64,000 bases of DNA from Motilibacter rhizosphaerae (GCF_004216915.1 NZ_SGXD01000007.1:31454-95453), one strand, 5' to 3'. Positions 52,367 to 62,238 are shown, counted from the first letter of the stretch. Notes: generated by a model from the sequence alone, not told the origin. Made by a program: numbers and translations.

Positions 52367-52864
52367 ATGACCGGGTGGATCGTCGCCATCATCGTCGTCG
52401 TCGTCCTGCTCGCCGTGGCAGCGGCCCTCGTGCCGCGCATGCGCGCCCAGCAGGCGGAGCGGGCGCGGGAGACCGAGCTCCGCGCCCGGCGCGAGGAGGT
52501 GTCCCAGCAGCACCACGCGGAGGCGGACCGGCGCGCCCGTGACGCGGAGATCGCCGAGCGGGAGGCGCGGCTCGCCGCGGCCGAGGCGGAGCGCAGCCGC
52601 GCGGAGGCCGAGCGCAGCCGCGCGGAGGCCGACCTGCACCGCACGCGCGCCGACCTCACCGAGCAGGGCCGCGCCGACGAGCTGCTCGACCAGCCGCTGG
52701 CCTCTCCCGGCGCCGCGGGGACGGGCACGCCCGACATCGACCTGCGCGACGACGCCCGCAGCGCGGACGACCAGGTCGTGGACGTCCGCTCGTCCGAGGA
52801 GCGGGTCGCCGCCGACGGCGGTGGCGCGACGTCCACCGAGCTGCGCGACCGCCAGGAGCCCTAG
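52367..52864 (+). CDS. Hypothetical membrane-anchored coiled-coil protein
   Basis: 165 residues, ATG with an excellent AAGGAGGT ribosome site. N-terminal helix MTGWIVAIIVVVVLLAVAAALV anchors a long charged coiled coil (about 25-110) rich in Ala, Glu and Arg, including the tandem AEAERSR units. The last ~55 residues are acidic and disordered. No enzyme motif. Similar small coiled-coil proteins are common in actinobacteria; function unknown. Confidence 0.7.
   Translation: MTGWIVAIIVVVVLLAVAAALVPRMRAQQAERARETELRARREEVSQQHHAEADRRARDAEIAEREARLAAAEAERSRAEAERSRAEADLHRTRADLTEQGRADELLDQPLASPGAAGTGTPDIDLRDDARSADDQVVDVRSSEERVAADGGGATSTELRDRQEP
52583..52624 (+). repeat. 21-bp tandem repeat inside the coiled-coil gene
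   Basis: Two 21-bp units (52583-52603 and 52604-52624) differ at one base, and a partial third follows. They encode EAERSRA heptads, so unit changes keep frame and coiled-coil register. Confidence 0.7.
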
Positions 52865-52868
52865 GGGG

Positions 52869-53537
52869 CTAGTGCCCGCCGCACCGGTGGACGTGCTCGG
52901 GCTCCCACGGCACGAGCAGCCCCGGTCCGGCGGGCAGGCACGGCGCGACCAGGCGGCCGTCCTCGAACACGGGCCGCACGAAACCCCGTGTCTCCAGCAC
53001 GTCCTCAGGCGCTGCCTGCGCGCGCGCCGCCCGGTCGACGGCACTCTCGATGCGCGTCCCGGCGACGACGTCGGCGACGGGCACCCGTCCCACGAGCAGC
53101 GCCTGGCCCGGGTAGACCACGGCCCGCCCGCCCGTACGCGCCGCCAGCTGCTCGCCGGCGGCCGCCGCACCAGCGGCCTGCCGCTCGTCCCCCGCAGCAC
53201 GGACCTCGCCGCCGGGCTCGCGGACGGCGACCCCCGCTCCCACCGCGGCGGCCAGCACCGCCGGGTCGGCCGGCACCCCGGCGGGGAGCTCCACGGCGAC
53301 GCACTCGTGCTGCCACGGCGCGCTGACGACGTGCGTCGTCCCCACGACGTCGTCCCGCCCGGCGACCCCCAGGGCGTCGAGCAGGTCGTGCAGCAGGTGC
53401 TCCGCGTCGTGGGTCTCGACGTGGAGCAGGCTCGCTCCCACCACCGTGCCCACAGCACTGCCCACAGCACTGCCCACAGCCGAGCGCCCCGCAGGCCCGG
53501 AGGCCTGCGGGGCGTCGGTCCCGACGGGGATCGTCAC
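52869..53537 (-). CDS. Hypothetical protein cotranscribed with the PHP protein gene
   Basis: 222 residues, GTG in a GTGA overlap with the upstream PHP gene. No family recognised. After an N-terminal low-complexity segment with GSAVGSAVG repeats comes a His-rich patch (HVETHDAEHLLHDLLDALG), a middle alpha/beta part (TTHVVSAPWQHECVAVELP), and a C-terminus ending EPEHVHRCGGH. The His/Cys-rich ends hint at metal binding (inference). No signal peptide or membrane segment. Translational coupling suggests it serves the exported His-tagged PHP protein. Confidence 0.65.
   Translation of the reverse strand: MTIPVGTDAPQASGPAGRSAVGSAVGSAVGTVVGASLLHVETHDAEHLLHDLLDALGVAGRDDVVGTTHVVSAPWQHECVAVELPAGVPADPAVLAAAVGAGVAVREPGGEVRAAGDERQAAGAAAAGEQLAARTGGRAVVYPGQALLVGRVPVADVVAGTRIESAVDRAARAQAAPEDVLETRGFVRPVFEDGRLVAPCLPAGPGLLVPWEPEHVHRCGGH
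53447..53481. repeat. Three 12-bp tandem repeats
   Basis: TGCCCACAGCAC and near-identical copies in tandem encode the GSAV repeats at the N-terminus of the 222-residue hypothetical protein on the minus strand. Confidence 0.7.
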
Positions 53538-55288
53538 GCGACCGCGACGAAGATCGGGTTGGTGTAGAACCACAGGTCGTCCCAGGGGCTGCCCACACCG
53601 GGGACGTCCATGGCCGGGCCCTGCGGGTCGACCTTGGCGCCGAGCAGGCCGACCGCCGAACGGCGGGCATCCGTGCCGCGGAGGCGCACGTAGAAGTTCC
53701 GGTCGACGTTCTTGAAGCGCAGGCTGAACGACACCTGGCCGGTCTGCTGCGAGACCTCGAACTGCTTCACCACGGCAGCCGTGGGGTTGTAGAAGCCGTC
53801 CTTGTTCGTCGCCGGCCCCGTCACGTCGCCGCGGATGACGTCCACGCGACGCAGCGTCGGCCAGTCGCCGTTGTTGTTGGGGCGGCTCGCCAGGTCGATC
53901 GTGATCTCGACCTCGACGCTGTCGCCCTTCTTCGCGATGAGCACGCCGCCGAGCGGCGCGGTCTCCCCGGAGCCGCCGCGGCGGCGCATCTGCACGGCGA
54001 GGCCGTCGATGAGCTGGCCGTGGTCGACCCACACGTTGCCGGAGCGCAGGCCCTCGACCACCGGCACGTAGCCGAAGGTCGAGACGCCGACGTGGGTGCG
54101 GCTGTAGTAGCCCGGGAAGAAGTCCGAGCGGCCGGAGACGGGCGCACCGGAGTCGACCGGGTCGCCGTACTGGCCGTTGGCCTGGAAGTACGCGTCGGTG
54201 TCCTGGCCGGCCGGGCGGACGAGCCGGTCGTTGAAGACCTGGTGGCTGTCGGAGTTGGCCGTGATCCACCACGGCTTGCCCTCGGCGAGCAGCGAGTCCC
54301 AGAGACCGCCGACCGTCGCGGACATCCAGTCGAAGCCGCCGTGGGTGCGGTACGCCTCGACCGGGTAGTCGGGGAAGCTCTGCGCGCTCTTGGCGAAGCC
54401 GTACTCGCCGCGGGCGCCGCCGGAGAGCTGCGCGGCCTGGTGGCCCGGCGCACCCTCGAAGCCGGTGAAGGTGCCGGGGGCGGCGTCGCGCCACGCGCGG
54501 ATCTCGTGCGGGGAGTCGATGCCCTTGCGCGCAGGGTGGTTCGCGAACATGATCGCGTCCGCCACGCGGCCGGCCTGCTTCTGCGCCGTCAGCCACTGGA
54601 TGCCCTTGATGGCCAGCGACTCGTTGGCGGCGGTGTTCGGGCCCCCGAGGGTGCCGTCGGTGGTGCCGGTCACCGCGCCGTCGAAGGAGTTCTCGAACTC
54701 CTTGAGGACGGCCACCTCGTTGTCACCGGGGGTGACGATGACGGTGCCGTGCTCGGCGGCGGGGATGTTCCACTCGAGGCCCTGGAAGACCAGGGTGCGC
54801 GGCGTCTCGACGCGCGCGTTCCTGATGTGCGGGTTGACCTTGTCGACGCCGATCTTGGCGTGCGCGACGCTGCCGTGGTCGGTGATGACCAGCCAGTCCA
54901 GGCCGTACTCCGCGCCGCGGCGCGCCTGCTGCTCCGGCATGTAGAGCGCGTCGGAGCTGAACTGCGTGTGGATGTGGTGGTCGCCCGAGAGGTAGACGAT
55001 GCCCTCGGTCGCGTCCTTCTTGCTGCTGCTGCTGCTCGTCTCGGCCGCGGCCGCGACGCCCGCGCCACCGCCGAAGACCCCGAGGGACGCCGCGCCGGCG
55101 CCGAGGACGCCCGCGCTGCGGAGCAGGTTGCGGCGCGACAGCGACCGGGGGCTCAGCTCGCTGTCGGGGATCGACTCGTCCGCCCACTCGGACTGCAGGC
55201 CCGTCGAGGGCTCGTGGGTGTGGTCGTGCTCCCCGTGCGCGTGGTCCCCGTTCGAGTGGTGGTCGTGGTGGTGGTGCCCGTGGCTCAT
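53534..55288 (-). CDS. Tat-exported PHP-domain phosphoesterase with His-rich leader
   Basis: 584 residues, ATG with AGGAAGG 6-12 nt upstream. Residues 1-26 contain 12 His (MSHGHHHHDHHSNGDHAHGE...), then an acidic linker and a twin-arginine signal (SRRNLLRSAGVLGAG, about 51-65) with cleavage near residue 82. The mature part is a PHP metallohydrolase: DHHIHTQFSSDA (about 103-114), ITDHGSVAHA, NHPARKG and NSDSHQVFND hold likely metal ligands. Substrate unknown (a phosphoester). Placing a metal-binding tract before a Tat signal is unusual: it could sense or load metal before export. Followed by the coupled 222-residue gene. Confidence 0.82.
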   Translation of the reverse strand: MSHGHHHHDHHSNGDHAHGEHDHTHEPSTGLQSEWADESIPDSELSPRSLSRRNLLRSAGVLGAGAASLGVFGGGAGVAAAAETSSSSSKKDATEGIVYLSGDHHIHTQFSSDALYMPEQQARRGAEYGLDWLVITDHGSVAHAKIGVDKVNPHIRNARVETPRTLVFQGLEWNIPAAEHGTVIVTPGDNEVAVLKEFENSFDGAVTGTTDGTLGGPNTAANESLAIKGIQWLTAQKQAGRVADAIMFANHPARKGIDSPHEIRAWRDAAPGTFTGFEGAPGHQAAQLSGGARGEYGFAKSAQSFPDYPVEAYRTHGGFDWMSATVGGLWDSLLAEGKPWWITANSDSHQVFNDRLVRPAGQDTDAYFQANGQYGDPVDSGAPVSGRSDFFPGYYSRTHVGVSTFGYVPVVEGLRSGNVWVDHGQLIDGLAVQMRRRGGSGETAPLGGVLIAKKGDSVEVEITIDLASRPNNNGDWPTLRRVDVIRGDVTGPATNKDGFYNPTAAVVKQFEVSQQTGQVSFSLRFKNVDRNFYVRLRGTDARRSAVGLLGAKVDPQGPAMDVPGVGSPWDDLWFYTNPIFVAVA

Positions 55289-55424
55289 GGCGTCCTTCCT
55301 CGGCTGTCCGGCGCAGGCAGTCTGGTTCGCCGGGGCACCGGCAGCCAGGTCGTTGCGGCGAAGATGACATGACCGCTCGGGCACGGCTTCCGCAACGCCA
55401 GGTGAACGCGCTCGGGGCGCTGGG

Positions 55425-55430
55425 TACGGT
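55425..55430 (+). promoter_or_regulatory. -10 element of leaderless mobA
   Basis: TACGGT, 7 nt before the GTG at 55438. Confidence 0.45.
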
Positions 55431-55437
55431 GCCGCCC

Positions 55438-56010
55438 GTGACGACGTACGCGGCGGTCGTGCTCGCCGGCGGGCGCTCCCGCCGCATGGGCAGCGACAAG
55501 CTCGCCGAGCCCGTCGGCGGCGTCGCCATGCTCGACCGGGTGCTGGCTGCCGCGGCCGGTGCGAGCGAGGTCGTGTGCGTCGGCGAGCCGCGGACGACGT
55601 CGCTGCCGGTGCGGTGGGTGCAGGAGGACCCGCCGCACGGCGGGCCGGCCGCGGCCGTCGCGGCGGGGGTGGACGAGCTCGACCCGGCGGCGCTCGTCGT
55701 CGTGCTGCTCGCGGGCGACCTGCCCTGGGTCACGCGTGCCGGGGTCGAGCAGCTGGTGGCGGCCCTCCACGCGACCGGCACTGAGGGCGTCATGGCGGTG
55801 GACGCCGAGGGCCGCGAGCAGCCGCTGCTGAGCGCATGGCGCGCGGACCCGCTGCGGACCCACCTCGCCGCCGCTCAGCCGCTGCACGGCCTCCCGGCGT
55901 TCCGTACGCTCGCCGCGCTCTCCCGCTCGACGCTGCAGCTCGGCGCGGCGGCCGACGACGCGGACACGCCGGAGGAGCTGGCGGCTGCGCGAGCGCGGCT
56001 CAGCCCCTGA
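55438..56010 (+). CDS. mobA: Molybdenum cofactor guanylyltransferase
   Basis: 190 residues, GTG start 7 nt after a -10 hexamer; the longer frame would add 23 unsupported residues. Nucleotidyltransferase fold with [13 protein letters not shown] (GTP loop and Lys), the [13 protein letters not shown] segment and the metal-binding Asp in LLAGDLPWV. Transfers GMP to molybdopterin. Its 3' end overlaps the convergent hemB stop by 11 bp. No other molybdenum genes are nearby apart from DUF6457. Confidence 0.85.
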   Translation: MTTYAAVVLAGGRSRRMGSDKLAEPVGGVAMLDRVLAAAAGASEVVCVGEPRTTSLPVRWVQEDPPHGGPAAAVAAGVDELDPAALVVVLLAGDLPWVTRAGVEQLVAALHATGTEGVMAVDAEGREQPLLSAWRADPLRTHLAAAQPLHGLPAFRTLAALSRSTLQLGAAADDADTPEELAAARARLSP

Positions 56011-56989
56011 GCCAGCCCGCGACCTCGGTGGCCCAGTAGGTCAGCACGACGTCCGCACCTGCACGCCGGATGCCGGTGAGCGTCTCGAGCACGGTGCGGT
56101 CGCGGTCGATCCAGCCGCGCTCGGCGGCCGCCTCGACCATGGAGTACTCCCCCGAGACCTGGTACGCCGCCACCGGCACGTCGACGCTGTCGCGGACGAG
56201 CCGCAGCACGTCGAGGTACGCGCTGGCGGGCTTGACCATGACCATGTCCGCGCCCTCCTCGACGTCGAGGAGCACCTCGCGCAGCGACTCGCGAAGGTTG
56301 GCGGGGTCCTGCTGGTAGGTCTTGCGGTCGCCCTTGAGCGAGGAGTCGACGGCCTCGCGGAAGGGGCCGTAGAACGCCGAGGCGTACTTCGCGGAGTAGG
56401 CGAGGATGCTGACCGAGGAGAAGCGGGCCTCGTCGAGCGCGGAGCGGATGACGCCGACCTGGCCGTCCATCATGCCGCTGGGGCCGACGACGTGGGCGCC
56501 CGCCTCGGCCTGCACGACGGCCATCTCGGCGTAGCGGACGAGCGTCGCGTCGTTGTCGACGTGCCCGTGCTCGTCGAGCACGCCGCAGTGGCCGTGGTCG
56601 GTGAACTCGTCTAGGCACAGGTCGCTCATGACGACGAGGTCGTCACCGACCTCCTCGCGGACGGCGCGCAGCGCGACCTGGAGGATGCCGTCGGGGTCGG
56701 TGCCGGCGGAGCCGCGGGCGTCCTTCTCCAGCGGCACGCCGAACAGCATGATGCCGCCGACGCCGAGGGAGGCCGCCTCCGCCGCGGCCTTGCGCAGGGA
56801 GTCCACCGAGTGCTGGACGACGCCCGGCATCGAGGCGATGGGCTCCGGCTCCTGCGCGCCCTCCCGCACGAAGGCGGGGAGCACGAGGTGCCGGGGCTCC
56901 AGCGAGGTCTCCCCCACCAGCCGGCGCAGCGCCGGGGTCTGCCGCAGCCGGCGCGGGCGGACGGCGGGGAAGCCAGAGGACGCAGCCAC
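56000..56989 (-). CDS. hemB: Porphobilinogen synthase (ALA dehydratase)
   Basis: 329 residues, GTG sharing one base with the hemD TAG. Condenses two 5-aminolevulinates. Schiff-base Lys253 in [12 protein letters not shown] and the second active-site Lys201 in [14 protein letters not shown]. The metal loop reads [14 protein letters not shown]: two of the three zinc Cys (125, 135) are kept but the middle one is Asp127, an intermediate between zinc and magnesium types. Last gene of the rex-hem operon. Confidence 0.96.
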   Translation of the reverse strand: MAASSGFPAVRPRRLRQTPALRRLVGETSLEPRHLVLPAFVREGAQEPEPIASMPGVVQHSVDSLRKAAAEAASLGVGGIMLFGVPLEKDARGSAGTDPDGILQVALRAVREEVGDDLVVMSDLCLDEFTDHGHCGVLDEHGHVDNDATLVRYAEMAVVQAEAGAHVVGPSGMMDGQVGVIRSALDEARFSSVSILAYSAKYASAFYGPFREAVDSSLKGDRKTYQQDPANLRESLREVLLDVEEGADMVMVKPASAYLDVLRLVRDSVDVPVAAYQVSGEYSMVEAAAERGWIDRDRTVLETLTGIRRAGADVVLTYWATEVAGWLRG

Positions 56990-58671
56990 TACTTCGCCTT
57001 CCGGCGCGCGGACGGGCGCTTCTCGGAGGGCTTGAGGACGGGCTCACCCGCCTCGACGGCGGCGAGGCGCAGCGAGCTCCCGTAGTCCGCCAGCGCGCGG
57101 GCCAGTGCCGCGACCGAGGGCTCGGGGGCGAGCACGTCGACGCGCAGCCCGTGCTCCTCCGCGGTCTTCGCCGTCGCCGGGCCGATGCAGGCCACGACCG
57201 TCGTCGCGTGCGGCTTGCCCGCGATGCCGACGAGGTTGCGCACCGTCGAGGACGAGGTGAACAGCACCGCGTCGAACCCGCCCGACTTGATCGCGTCGCG
57301 GATCGGCGCCGCGGGCGGCGCTGCCCGGACCGTGCGGTAGGCCGTGACGTCCTCGACCTGCCAGCCGAGCTGGGTCAGCCCGGCGACGAGGGTCTCGGTC
57401 GCGATGTCGGCCCGCGGCAGGAAGACGCGGTCGATCGGGTCGAGCACCGGGTCGTACTCCGGCCACTCGGCGAGCAGGCCCGCGCTCGACTGCTCGCCGC
57501 TCGGCACGAGGTCGGGCACGATGCCCCACGAGCGCAGGTCGGCAGCGGTCTGCTCGCCGACGGCGGCCACCTTGATGCCGGAGAAGGCGCGGGCGTCGAG
57601 GCCGTACTCCTCGAACTTCTCGCGGATCGCCTTCACCGCGTTGCGCGAGGTGAACGCGATCCACTCGTAGCGCCCGGTCACCAGGCCCTTGACCGCGCGC
57701 TCGACCTGCTGCGGAGTGCGCGGGGGCTCGACCGCGATGGTCGGGACCTCCTCGGGCACGGCCCCGAAGGTCCGCAGCTGCTCGGACAGCGCGCCGGCCT
57801 GCTCGCGAGTGCGGGGCACCAGCACCCGCCAGCCGAACAGCGCCTTGGTCTCGAACCACGAGAGCTTGTCGCGCTGGCTCACGACGTCGCCGACGACGAC
57901 GACGACCTGGCCGTGGCACCCGTCGACGACGGCCTGCGCGTCGACCGCGAGCTGCCCGAGCGTCGTGACGACGGTCTGCTGCTGGGTGGTGGTGCCGTTG
58001 CAGGTCGCCGCGGCGGGGGTCGAGGCGGGGCGCCCGCCGGCCACGAGCCGCTCGCTGACCTCGGCCAGCCGCGACTCGGCGCCGAGCAGCACCAGCGTCG
58101 CTGAGCCCGCGCCGAGCGAGTCCCAGGCCACGCCCTTGCCGGAGACGTCGGCGACGCGGACCTCGGAGGCCTTGCCCGTGGTGAGCGGCACACCGGCGTA
58201 CGCGGGCACCGCCGTCGCGCTGGACACGCCGGGCACGACCTCGAAGGCGACGCGGGCCTTGGCGAGGGCCGCCGCGACCTCGGCGCCGTGGCCGGCGAGG
58301 AACGGGTCGCCGGAGAACAGGCGCACGACGCTGCGCCCCTCCTTGGCGTGGCGGACGAGCACCCGCGCGAGCTCGGTGTCGGTGAGCCCCGCCTCCGAGG
58401 TGTCGACGCGCTCGGCGTCGGCACGTGCGTAGCGCTCGACGACGGCGGCGTGCAGGGCGAGGTCGCCCACGACGACGTCCGCCGCGCGGATGGCCTCGAC
58501 GGCGCGCACGGTGAGCAGGCCCGGGTCACCGGGGCCGGCGCCGAGCAGGGCGACCGCGCCGGCGACGACGCGCGGCTTGGCCTTCTTGACCTCGAGGGAC
58601 GCGCCCTGGGCAGGTCGGTCCTCGCCGCTCGGTGCGGTGCTGTCGGTAGGCGGGACGAGCCGGGTCGTCAC
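56989..58671 (-). CDS. hemD: Uroporphyrinogen-III methyltransferase / synthase fusion
   Basis: 560 residues from the GTG at 58671, placed 10 nt after GGGGAG; a GTG at 58680 is an alternative adding three residues. The N-terminal ~260 residues after a short leader are a CobA-type SAM methyltransferase ([50 protein letters not shown]). The C-terminal part (about 290-535) is uroporphyrinogen-III synthase ([45 protein letters not shown]). The fusion cyclises hydroxymethylbilane and can divert product to siroheme or B12. Normal for actinobacteria. A Lys/Arg-rich tail ends the protein. Confidence 0.93.
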   Translation of the reverse strand: MTTRLVPPTDSTAPSGEDRPAQGASLEVKKAKPRVVAGAVALLGAGPGDPGLLTVRAVEAIRAADVVVGDLALHAAVVERYARADAERVDTSEAGLTDTELARVLVRHAKEGRSVVRLFSGDPFLAGHGAEVAAALAKARVAFEVVPGVSSATAVPAYAGVPLTTGKASEVRVADVSGKGVAWDSLGAGSATLVLLGAESRLAEVSERLVAGGRPASTPAAATCNGTTTQQQTVVTTLGQLAVDAQAVVDGCHGQVVVVVGDVVSQRDKLSWFETKALFGWRVLVPRTREQAGALSEQLRTFGAVPEEVPTIAVEPPRTPQQVERAVKGLVTGRYEWIAFTSRNAVKAIREKFEEYGLDARAFSGIKVAAVGEQTAADLRSWGIVPDLVPSGEQSSAGLLAEWPEYDPVLDPIDRVFLPRADIATETLVAGLTQLGWQVEDVTAYRTVRAAPPAAPIRDAIKSGGFDAVLFTSSSTVRNLVGIAGKPHATTVVACIGPATAKTAEEHGLRVDVLAPEPSVAALARALADYGSSLRLAAVEAGEPVLKPSEKRPSARRKAK

Positions 58672-58672
58672 G

Positions 58673-59764
58673 TCAGACACGCTCCCCAGGTAGGGGCCCG
58701 GGCATCCCGGGCAGGTGGGTGGCAGGCGCGTCCGGCAGCGGCGTCGATGACGCACCGGGGTGGAGCGGAGGGGCGGGAGGAGCAGGGGGCTCGCGGCTGG
58801 CGAGCGCCGGGGACAGCGCGGACGAGAGGGCGGGCACGAGGTCGGCGGCACCGGCCGCGAGCAGGTCGGCGGCGAGCCGCCGGCCGAGCGCGGCGGCCGA
58901 CGCGGCGTCGGGCACCGGCCCGGTGACGGGCAGGCGCAGCACGTGGCCGTCGGGGGCGGCGACCAGCGCGCGCAGGTAGAGCTCGTCGACGCCGTCGTCG
59001 CCCTCGCCGACCTCGGCGAGCGCTCCCACGGGGGCCGAGCAGCCGGCCTCGAGCGCGGCCAGCACGCTGCGCTCCGCGAGGACGGCGAGCCGGGTCGGTG
59101 CCGACTCCAGCGCGGCGCACAGCGCGGCCGTCTCCGCGTCGTCGCTGCGGCACTCCAGCGCGAGCGCGCCCTGGCCGGGCGCGGGCAGCATCTGGAGCGG
59201 GTCGAGCACCTCGGTGACGGCGTCCGCGCGGCCGAGCCGCACGAGGCCGGCCCGAGCGAGCACCACCGCGTCCAGCTCGCCGTCGGTGACGAGGCGGAGC
59301 CGCGTGTCGACGTTGCCGCGGATCGGCACGACCTCGTGGCCGAGCCCGAGGGCGGCGAGCTGGGCCGCGCGGCGCGGGGAGCCGCTGCCGATGCGCGCGC
59401 CCGGGGGCAGCTCGGCGAGCGTGAGCCCGTCGCGGGCCACGAGGGCGTCGCGCGGGTCCTCGCGCTCGGGCACCGCGGCGAGCGCGACGCCCCTGGCCGG
59501 GGCGGTCGGCAGGTCCTTGAGCGAGTGGACCGCGAGGTCGACCTGACCGCTGACGAGCGCCTCGCGCAGGGCGCCGACGAAGACGCCCGTGCCGCCGATC
59601 TGCGCGAGGGCCGCGCGCGAGACGTCCCCGAAGGTCGTCACCTCGACCAGCTCCACCGGGCGGCCCGTCGCCGCGGTGAGCGCCGCCGCGACGGCACCGG
59701 ACTGCGCCAGGGCGAGGGCGCTGCGCCGGGTGCCGAGCCGCAGCGCGCGCTGCCCCCCGCTCAC
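58673..59764 (-). CDS. hemC: Hydroxymethylbilane synthase (porphobilinogen deaminase)
   Basis: 363 residues, GTG in a GTGA overlap with hem[14 protein letters not shown] at the N-terminus, HSLKDLPTA with the catalytic Asp83-equivalent region, RRAAQL, and the dipyrromethane cofactor Cys242 in [14 protein letters not shown]. After about residue 320 comes a Pro/Ser-rich tail of roughly 40 residues absent from E. coli. Third enzyme of the heme pathway. Confidence 0.95.
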   Translation of the reverse strand: MSGGQRALRLGTRRSALALAQSGAVAAALTAATGRPVELVEVTTFGDVSRAALAQIGGTGVFVGALREALVSGQVDLAVHSLKDLPTAPARGVALAAVPEREDPRDALVARDGLTLAELPPGARIGSGSPRRAAQLAALGLGHEVVPIRGNVDTRLRLVTDGELDAVVLARAGLVRLGRADAVTEVLDPLQMLPAPGQGALALECRSDDAETAALCAALESAPTRLAVLAERSVLAALEAGCSAPVGALAEVGEGDDGVDELYLRALVAAPDGHVLRLPVTGPVPDAASAAALGRRLAADLLAAGAADLVPALSSALSPALASREPPAPPAPPLHPGASSTPLPDAPATHLPGMPGPLPGERV

Positions 59765-61128
59765 GACGCGAGCCCGTCGCTGCGCAGCGTGACGCTGCCG
59801 CCGCTGCCCAGCCCGCCGCTGCTGCCCAGGCCGCTGCCGGCCTCCTCGCCCGGGCCCGGGCCCAGGTCGAACAGCTCGCGCAGGACCTCGGCGTAGGACA
59901 CCGGCAGGGGCTCCCCCGCCAGCTCCTTCGCCCGCACGGTGGGGGTGTGGAGCAGCTTGTCCACGACGCGGCGCACCGTCTGCGCGACCTCGTCGCGGGC
60001 GCGCGGGTCCAGGGCGGGGAGCCGGCCGTCCAGCCGCTCGAGCTCGGCGGTGACGACCTGGTCGGCGCGGGCGCGCAGCGCGACGACCGTGGGGGCGACG
60101 GCGGCCGCGGCCTGCCAGGCGGCGAAGGCCTGGACCTCGGCGGTGACGATCGCGCGGGCCGCGGCGACGTCCGGGCCGCCCTCCTGAGCGGCGACGAGCT
60201 CGCCGATCCGCTCGAGGTCGACGAGGTGCACGCCCGGCAGCTCGGCCACCCCGGGGTCGACGTCGCGCGGGAGCGCGAGGTCCACCACGGCGTAGGGCGT
60301 GGTGCCGCCGCGCTCGACCGCGCGGTGCTGCAGCGCGGCGGCGACGACGTCGGTGCGCACGACGGTGCCGACGGCCCCGGTGCAGGAGACGACGACGTCG
60401 GCGAGCGCGAGCTCCGCGGGCAGCGCGTCGAGCGGCACGTGCCGGCCGCCGACCGCCGCGGCGACGCGAGCGCCGTGCTCCGGCGTGCGGTTGGCGATGA
60501 CGACCTCGGCGACGCCGGCGCGGGCGAGCGTCGTCGCGGCGAGCGCGCTCAGCGAGCCGGCGCCGACGACGAGGGCGCGACGCCCGGCGAGCCCGTCGAG
60601 GACGCCCTCGGCCGAGGCCAGCCCGACGCCGACGACCGACTGCCCTGCCCGGTCGATGCCGGTCTCGCTCCGCGCCCGCTTGCCGACGCGCAGCGCGGTC
60701 TGCAGCAGCTCGTTGAGCACCCGCCGAGCGGTGCCGACCTCCTGGGCCGTGCGCAGCGCCTGCTTGACCTGCCCGAGGATCTGGCCCTCGCCCACGACCA
60801 TCGAGTCGAGGCCGGCGGCGACCCCGAACAAGTGGGAGACGGCCCGCTCCTCGTAGTGCACGTAGAGGTGGGGCGTGAGCTCCTCGAGGCTCATGCCGGT
60901 GCGGGCCTGCAGCAGCGCGCCGAGCTCGGCCACGCCGCCGTGGAACTTGTCCACCTCGGCGTAGACCTCGAGCCGGTTGCAGGTCGCGAGCACGGCGGCC
61001 TCGGCCACGTGCACGCCACCGAGCGCCTCGCGCAGCACCTCCGGGACGACCTCCGCCGGGAGCGCCGCCCGCTCCAGGACGGGGACGGGAGCGGTGCGGT
61101 GCGAGAGCCCGACGGCGATGAGGCTCAT
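59761..61128 (-). CDS. hemA: Glutamyl-tRNA reductase
   Basis: 455 residues, ATG in an ATGA overlap with rex. Makes glutamate-1-semialdehyde from Glu-tRNA, first committed step. Catalytic Cys50 lies in [25 protein letters not shown] and [13 protein letters not shown] are family signatures; NADPH fold [15 protein letters not shown]. The last ~30 residues are Gly/Ser-rich and probably disordered. Directly coupled to the redox regulator Rex, as in other actinobacteria. Confidence 0.96.
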   Translation of the reverse strand: MSLIAVGLSHRTAPVPVLERAALPAEVVPEVLREALGGVHVAEAAVLATCNRLEVYAEVDKFHGGVAELGALLQARTGMSLEELTPHLYVHYEERAVSHLFGVAAGLDSMVVGEGQILGQVKQALRTAQEVGTARRVLNELLQTALRVGKRARSETGIDRAGQSVVGVGLASAEGVLDGLAGRRALVVGAGSLSALAATTLARAGVAEVVIANRTPEHGARVAAAVGGRHVPLDALPAELALADVVVSCTGAVGTVVRTDVVAAALQHRAVERGGTTPYAVVDLALPRDVDPGVAELPGVHLVDLERIGELVAAQEGGPDVAAARAIVTAEVQAFAAWQAAAAVAPTVVALRARADQVVTAELERLDGRLPALDPRARDEVAQTVRRVVDKLLHTPTVRAKELAGEPLPVSYAEVLRELFDLGPGPGEEAGSGLGSSGGLGSGGSVTLRSDGLAS

Positions 61129-61853
61129 GCCCTGCCCTCCCGCACGGGGAGGTCCAGCGGGAGGTCGGCGGCGCGGCGCTGCTCGTGGAAGGCGAGCAGC
61201 GCGAGCTCGACCGAGAGGTCCACGTCGCGGACCTCGACGTGGGCGGGGACCACGAGCAGGACGGGGGCGAAGTTGAGGATGCTGCGCACCCCGGCGGCGA
61301 CCAGCCGGTCGCAGACGGCCTGGGCGCTGCCGGGCGGGGTCGCGACGACCGCGATCGAGGCACCGCTGCGGAGCACGGCGTCCTCGAGGCGCTCGGCCGG
61401 GTCGACGACGAGCCCGGCGACGGAGGAGCCGACCAGCAGCGGGTCGACGTCGACGAGCGCCGCCACGCGGAACCCGCGGTCAGCGAAGCCCGCGTAGCCC
61501 GCGAGCGCCTGGCCGAGGTTGCCGGCTCCGACGATGACGACGGGCCACTCGTGCGTCAGGCCGAGCACGTCCTGGAGCCGGTCGCGCAGGGCGACCACGT
61601 CGTAGCCGACGCCGCGGGTCCCGCGCGGCCCGAGCGGCGCGAGGTCGCGGCGCACCTGGGCGGGGCCGACGCCCGCGAGCGCGGCCAGCGCGTCGGAGCT
61701 GACGACGGTGCGGCCGGCGAGGGCGAGCTCGGAGAGGACGCGGAGGTAGACGGGGAGCCGGGCGACGCTCGCCTCCGGGAGGGTGCGCACGACCTCGACC
61801 GCAGTCGTGCCGCGTGCGGCGGCATCCGCCGCATCGCTCCCGGTGTCGCTCAC
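61125..61853 (-). CDS. rex: Redox-sensing transcriptional repressor Rex
   Basis: 242 residues from the GTG at 61853; a GTG at 61868 would add five residues. N-terminal winged helix (about 20-95: [43 protein letters not shown], then GTRGVGYDV) and C-terminal Rossmann domain for NADH/NAD+ ([19 protein letters not shown], about 105-123) with the swapped C-terminal helix. High NADH releases it from DNA. It heads the rex-hemACDB operon. A Rex-like site is seen upstream of the menJ-like/nuo genes but none is obvious at its own promoter. Confidence 0.94.
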   Translation of the reverse strand: MSDTGSDAADAAARGTTAVEVVRTLPEASVARLPVYLRVLSELALAGRTVVSSDALAALAGVGPAQVRRDLAPLGPRGTRGVGYDVVALRDRLQDVLGLTHEWPVVIVGAGNLGQALAGYAGFADRGFRVAALVDVDPLLVGSSVAGLVVDPAERLEDAVLRSGASIAVVATPPGSAQAVCDRLVAAGVRSILNFAPVLLVVPAHVEVRDVDLSVELALLAFHEQRRAADLPLDLPVREGRA

Positions 61854-61896
61854 GAGTTCCGCTCGCACTCCCTCTAGGCAGGTCCTGCCGCGGCAC

Positions 61897-61902
61897 ACGT
61901 TA
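61897..61902 (-). promoter_or_regulatory. Possible -10 of the rex-hem operon
   Basis: Minus-strand TAACGT fits TANNNT and gives a leader of about 35 nt. A perfect palindrome TGCCGCGGCA lies just downstream (61886-61895). No Rex consensus is visible here. Confidence 0.35.
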
Positions 61903-61965
61903 CGCAGGAGAAGGGGGATGCTCCAACTCGGAGACGAAGGGCGGGCCGCGCGGTCCAGCCCGTGG

Positions 61966-62232
61966 TCACGCGCCCGGGGCCGCCGGCGGCCGCTGCGCCA
62001 GGGCCCCGCGCAGCCGGTCCTCGTCGACGTGCCAGTAGTCGACGACCACGCCGTCGACCAGCACGACGGGGATGCGCTCCCAGAACCGCTCGTGCAGCGC
62101 GGGGTCGTCGAGGATGCTGCGCTCGGCGTACGCGTCGCCGCAGACCCGCTGCACGACCTCGCGCGCGGCGTCGCACAGGTGGCAGCCGGGCTTGCCCACC
62201 AGCTCGACCCGGCCCTGCTGCTCGCTGCTCAC
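61966..62232 (-). CDS. Glutaredoxin family protein
   Basis: 88 residues from the GTG at 62232, chosen because GAGCAT lies 6 nt upstream; an upstream start at 62268 is less likely. DUF836/glutaredoxin-like fold: VELVGKPGCHLCDAAREVV with a CxxC redox pair (Cys18 and Cys21 approximately), and RIPVVLVDGVVVDYWHVD with the cis-Pro. Common beside rex-hem in actinobacteria; electron donor and target unknown. Cytoplasmic. Confidence 0.85.
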   Translation of the reverse strand: MSSEQQGRVELVGKPGCHLCDAAREVVQRVCGDAYAERSILDDPALHERFWERIPVVLVDGVVVDYWHVDEDRLRGALAQRPPAAPGA

Positions 62233-62238
62233 CGCGGC

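Noticed and set aside
55386..55407. A possible PhoP-type box (GTTCACCTGGC followed by GTT) upstream of the PHP gene
   Set aside because: Only the first 11-nt unit matches; the second shares three bases, and the site also lies in the mobA promoter region. Not strong enough.
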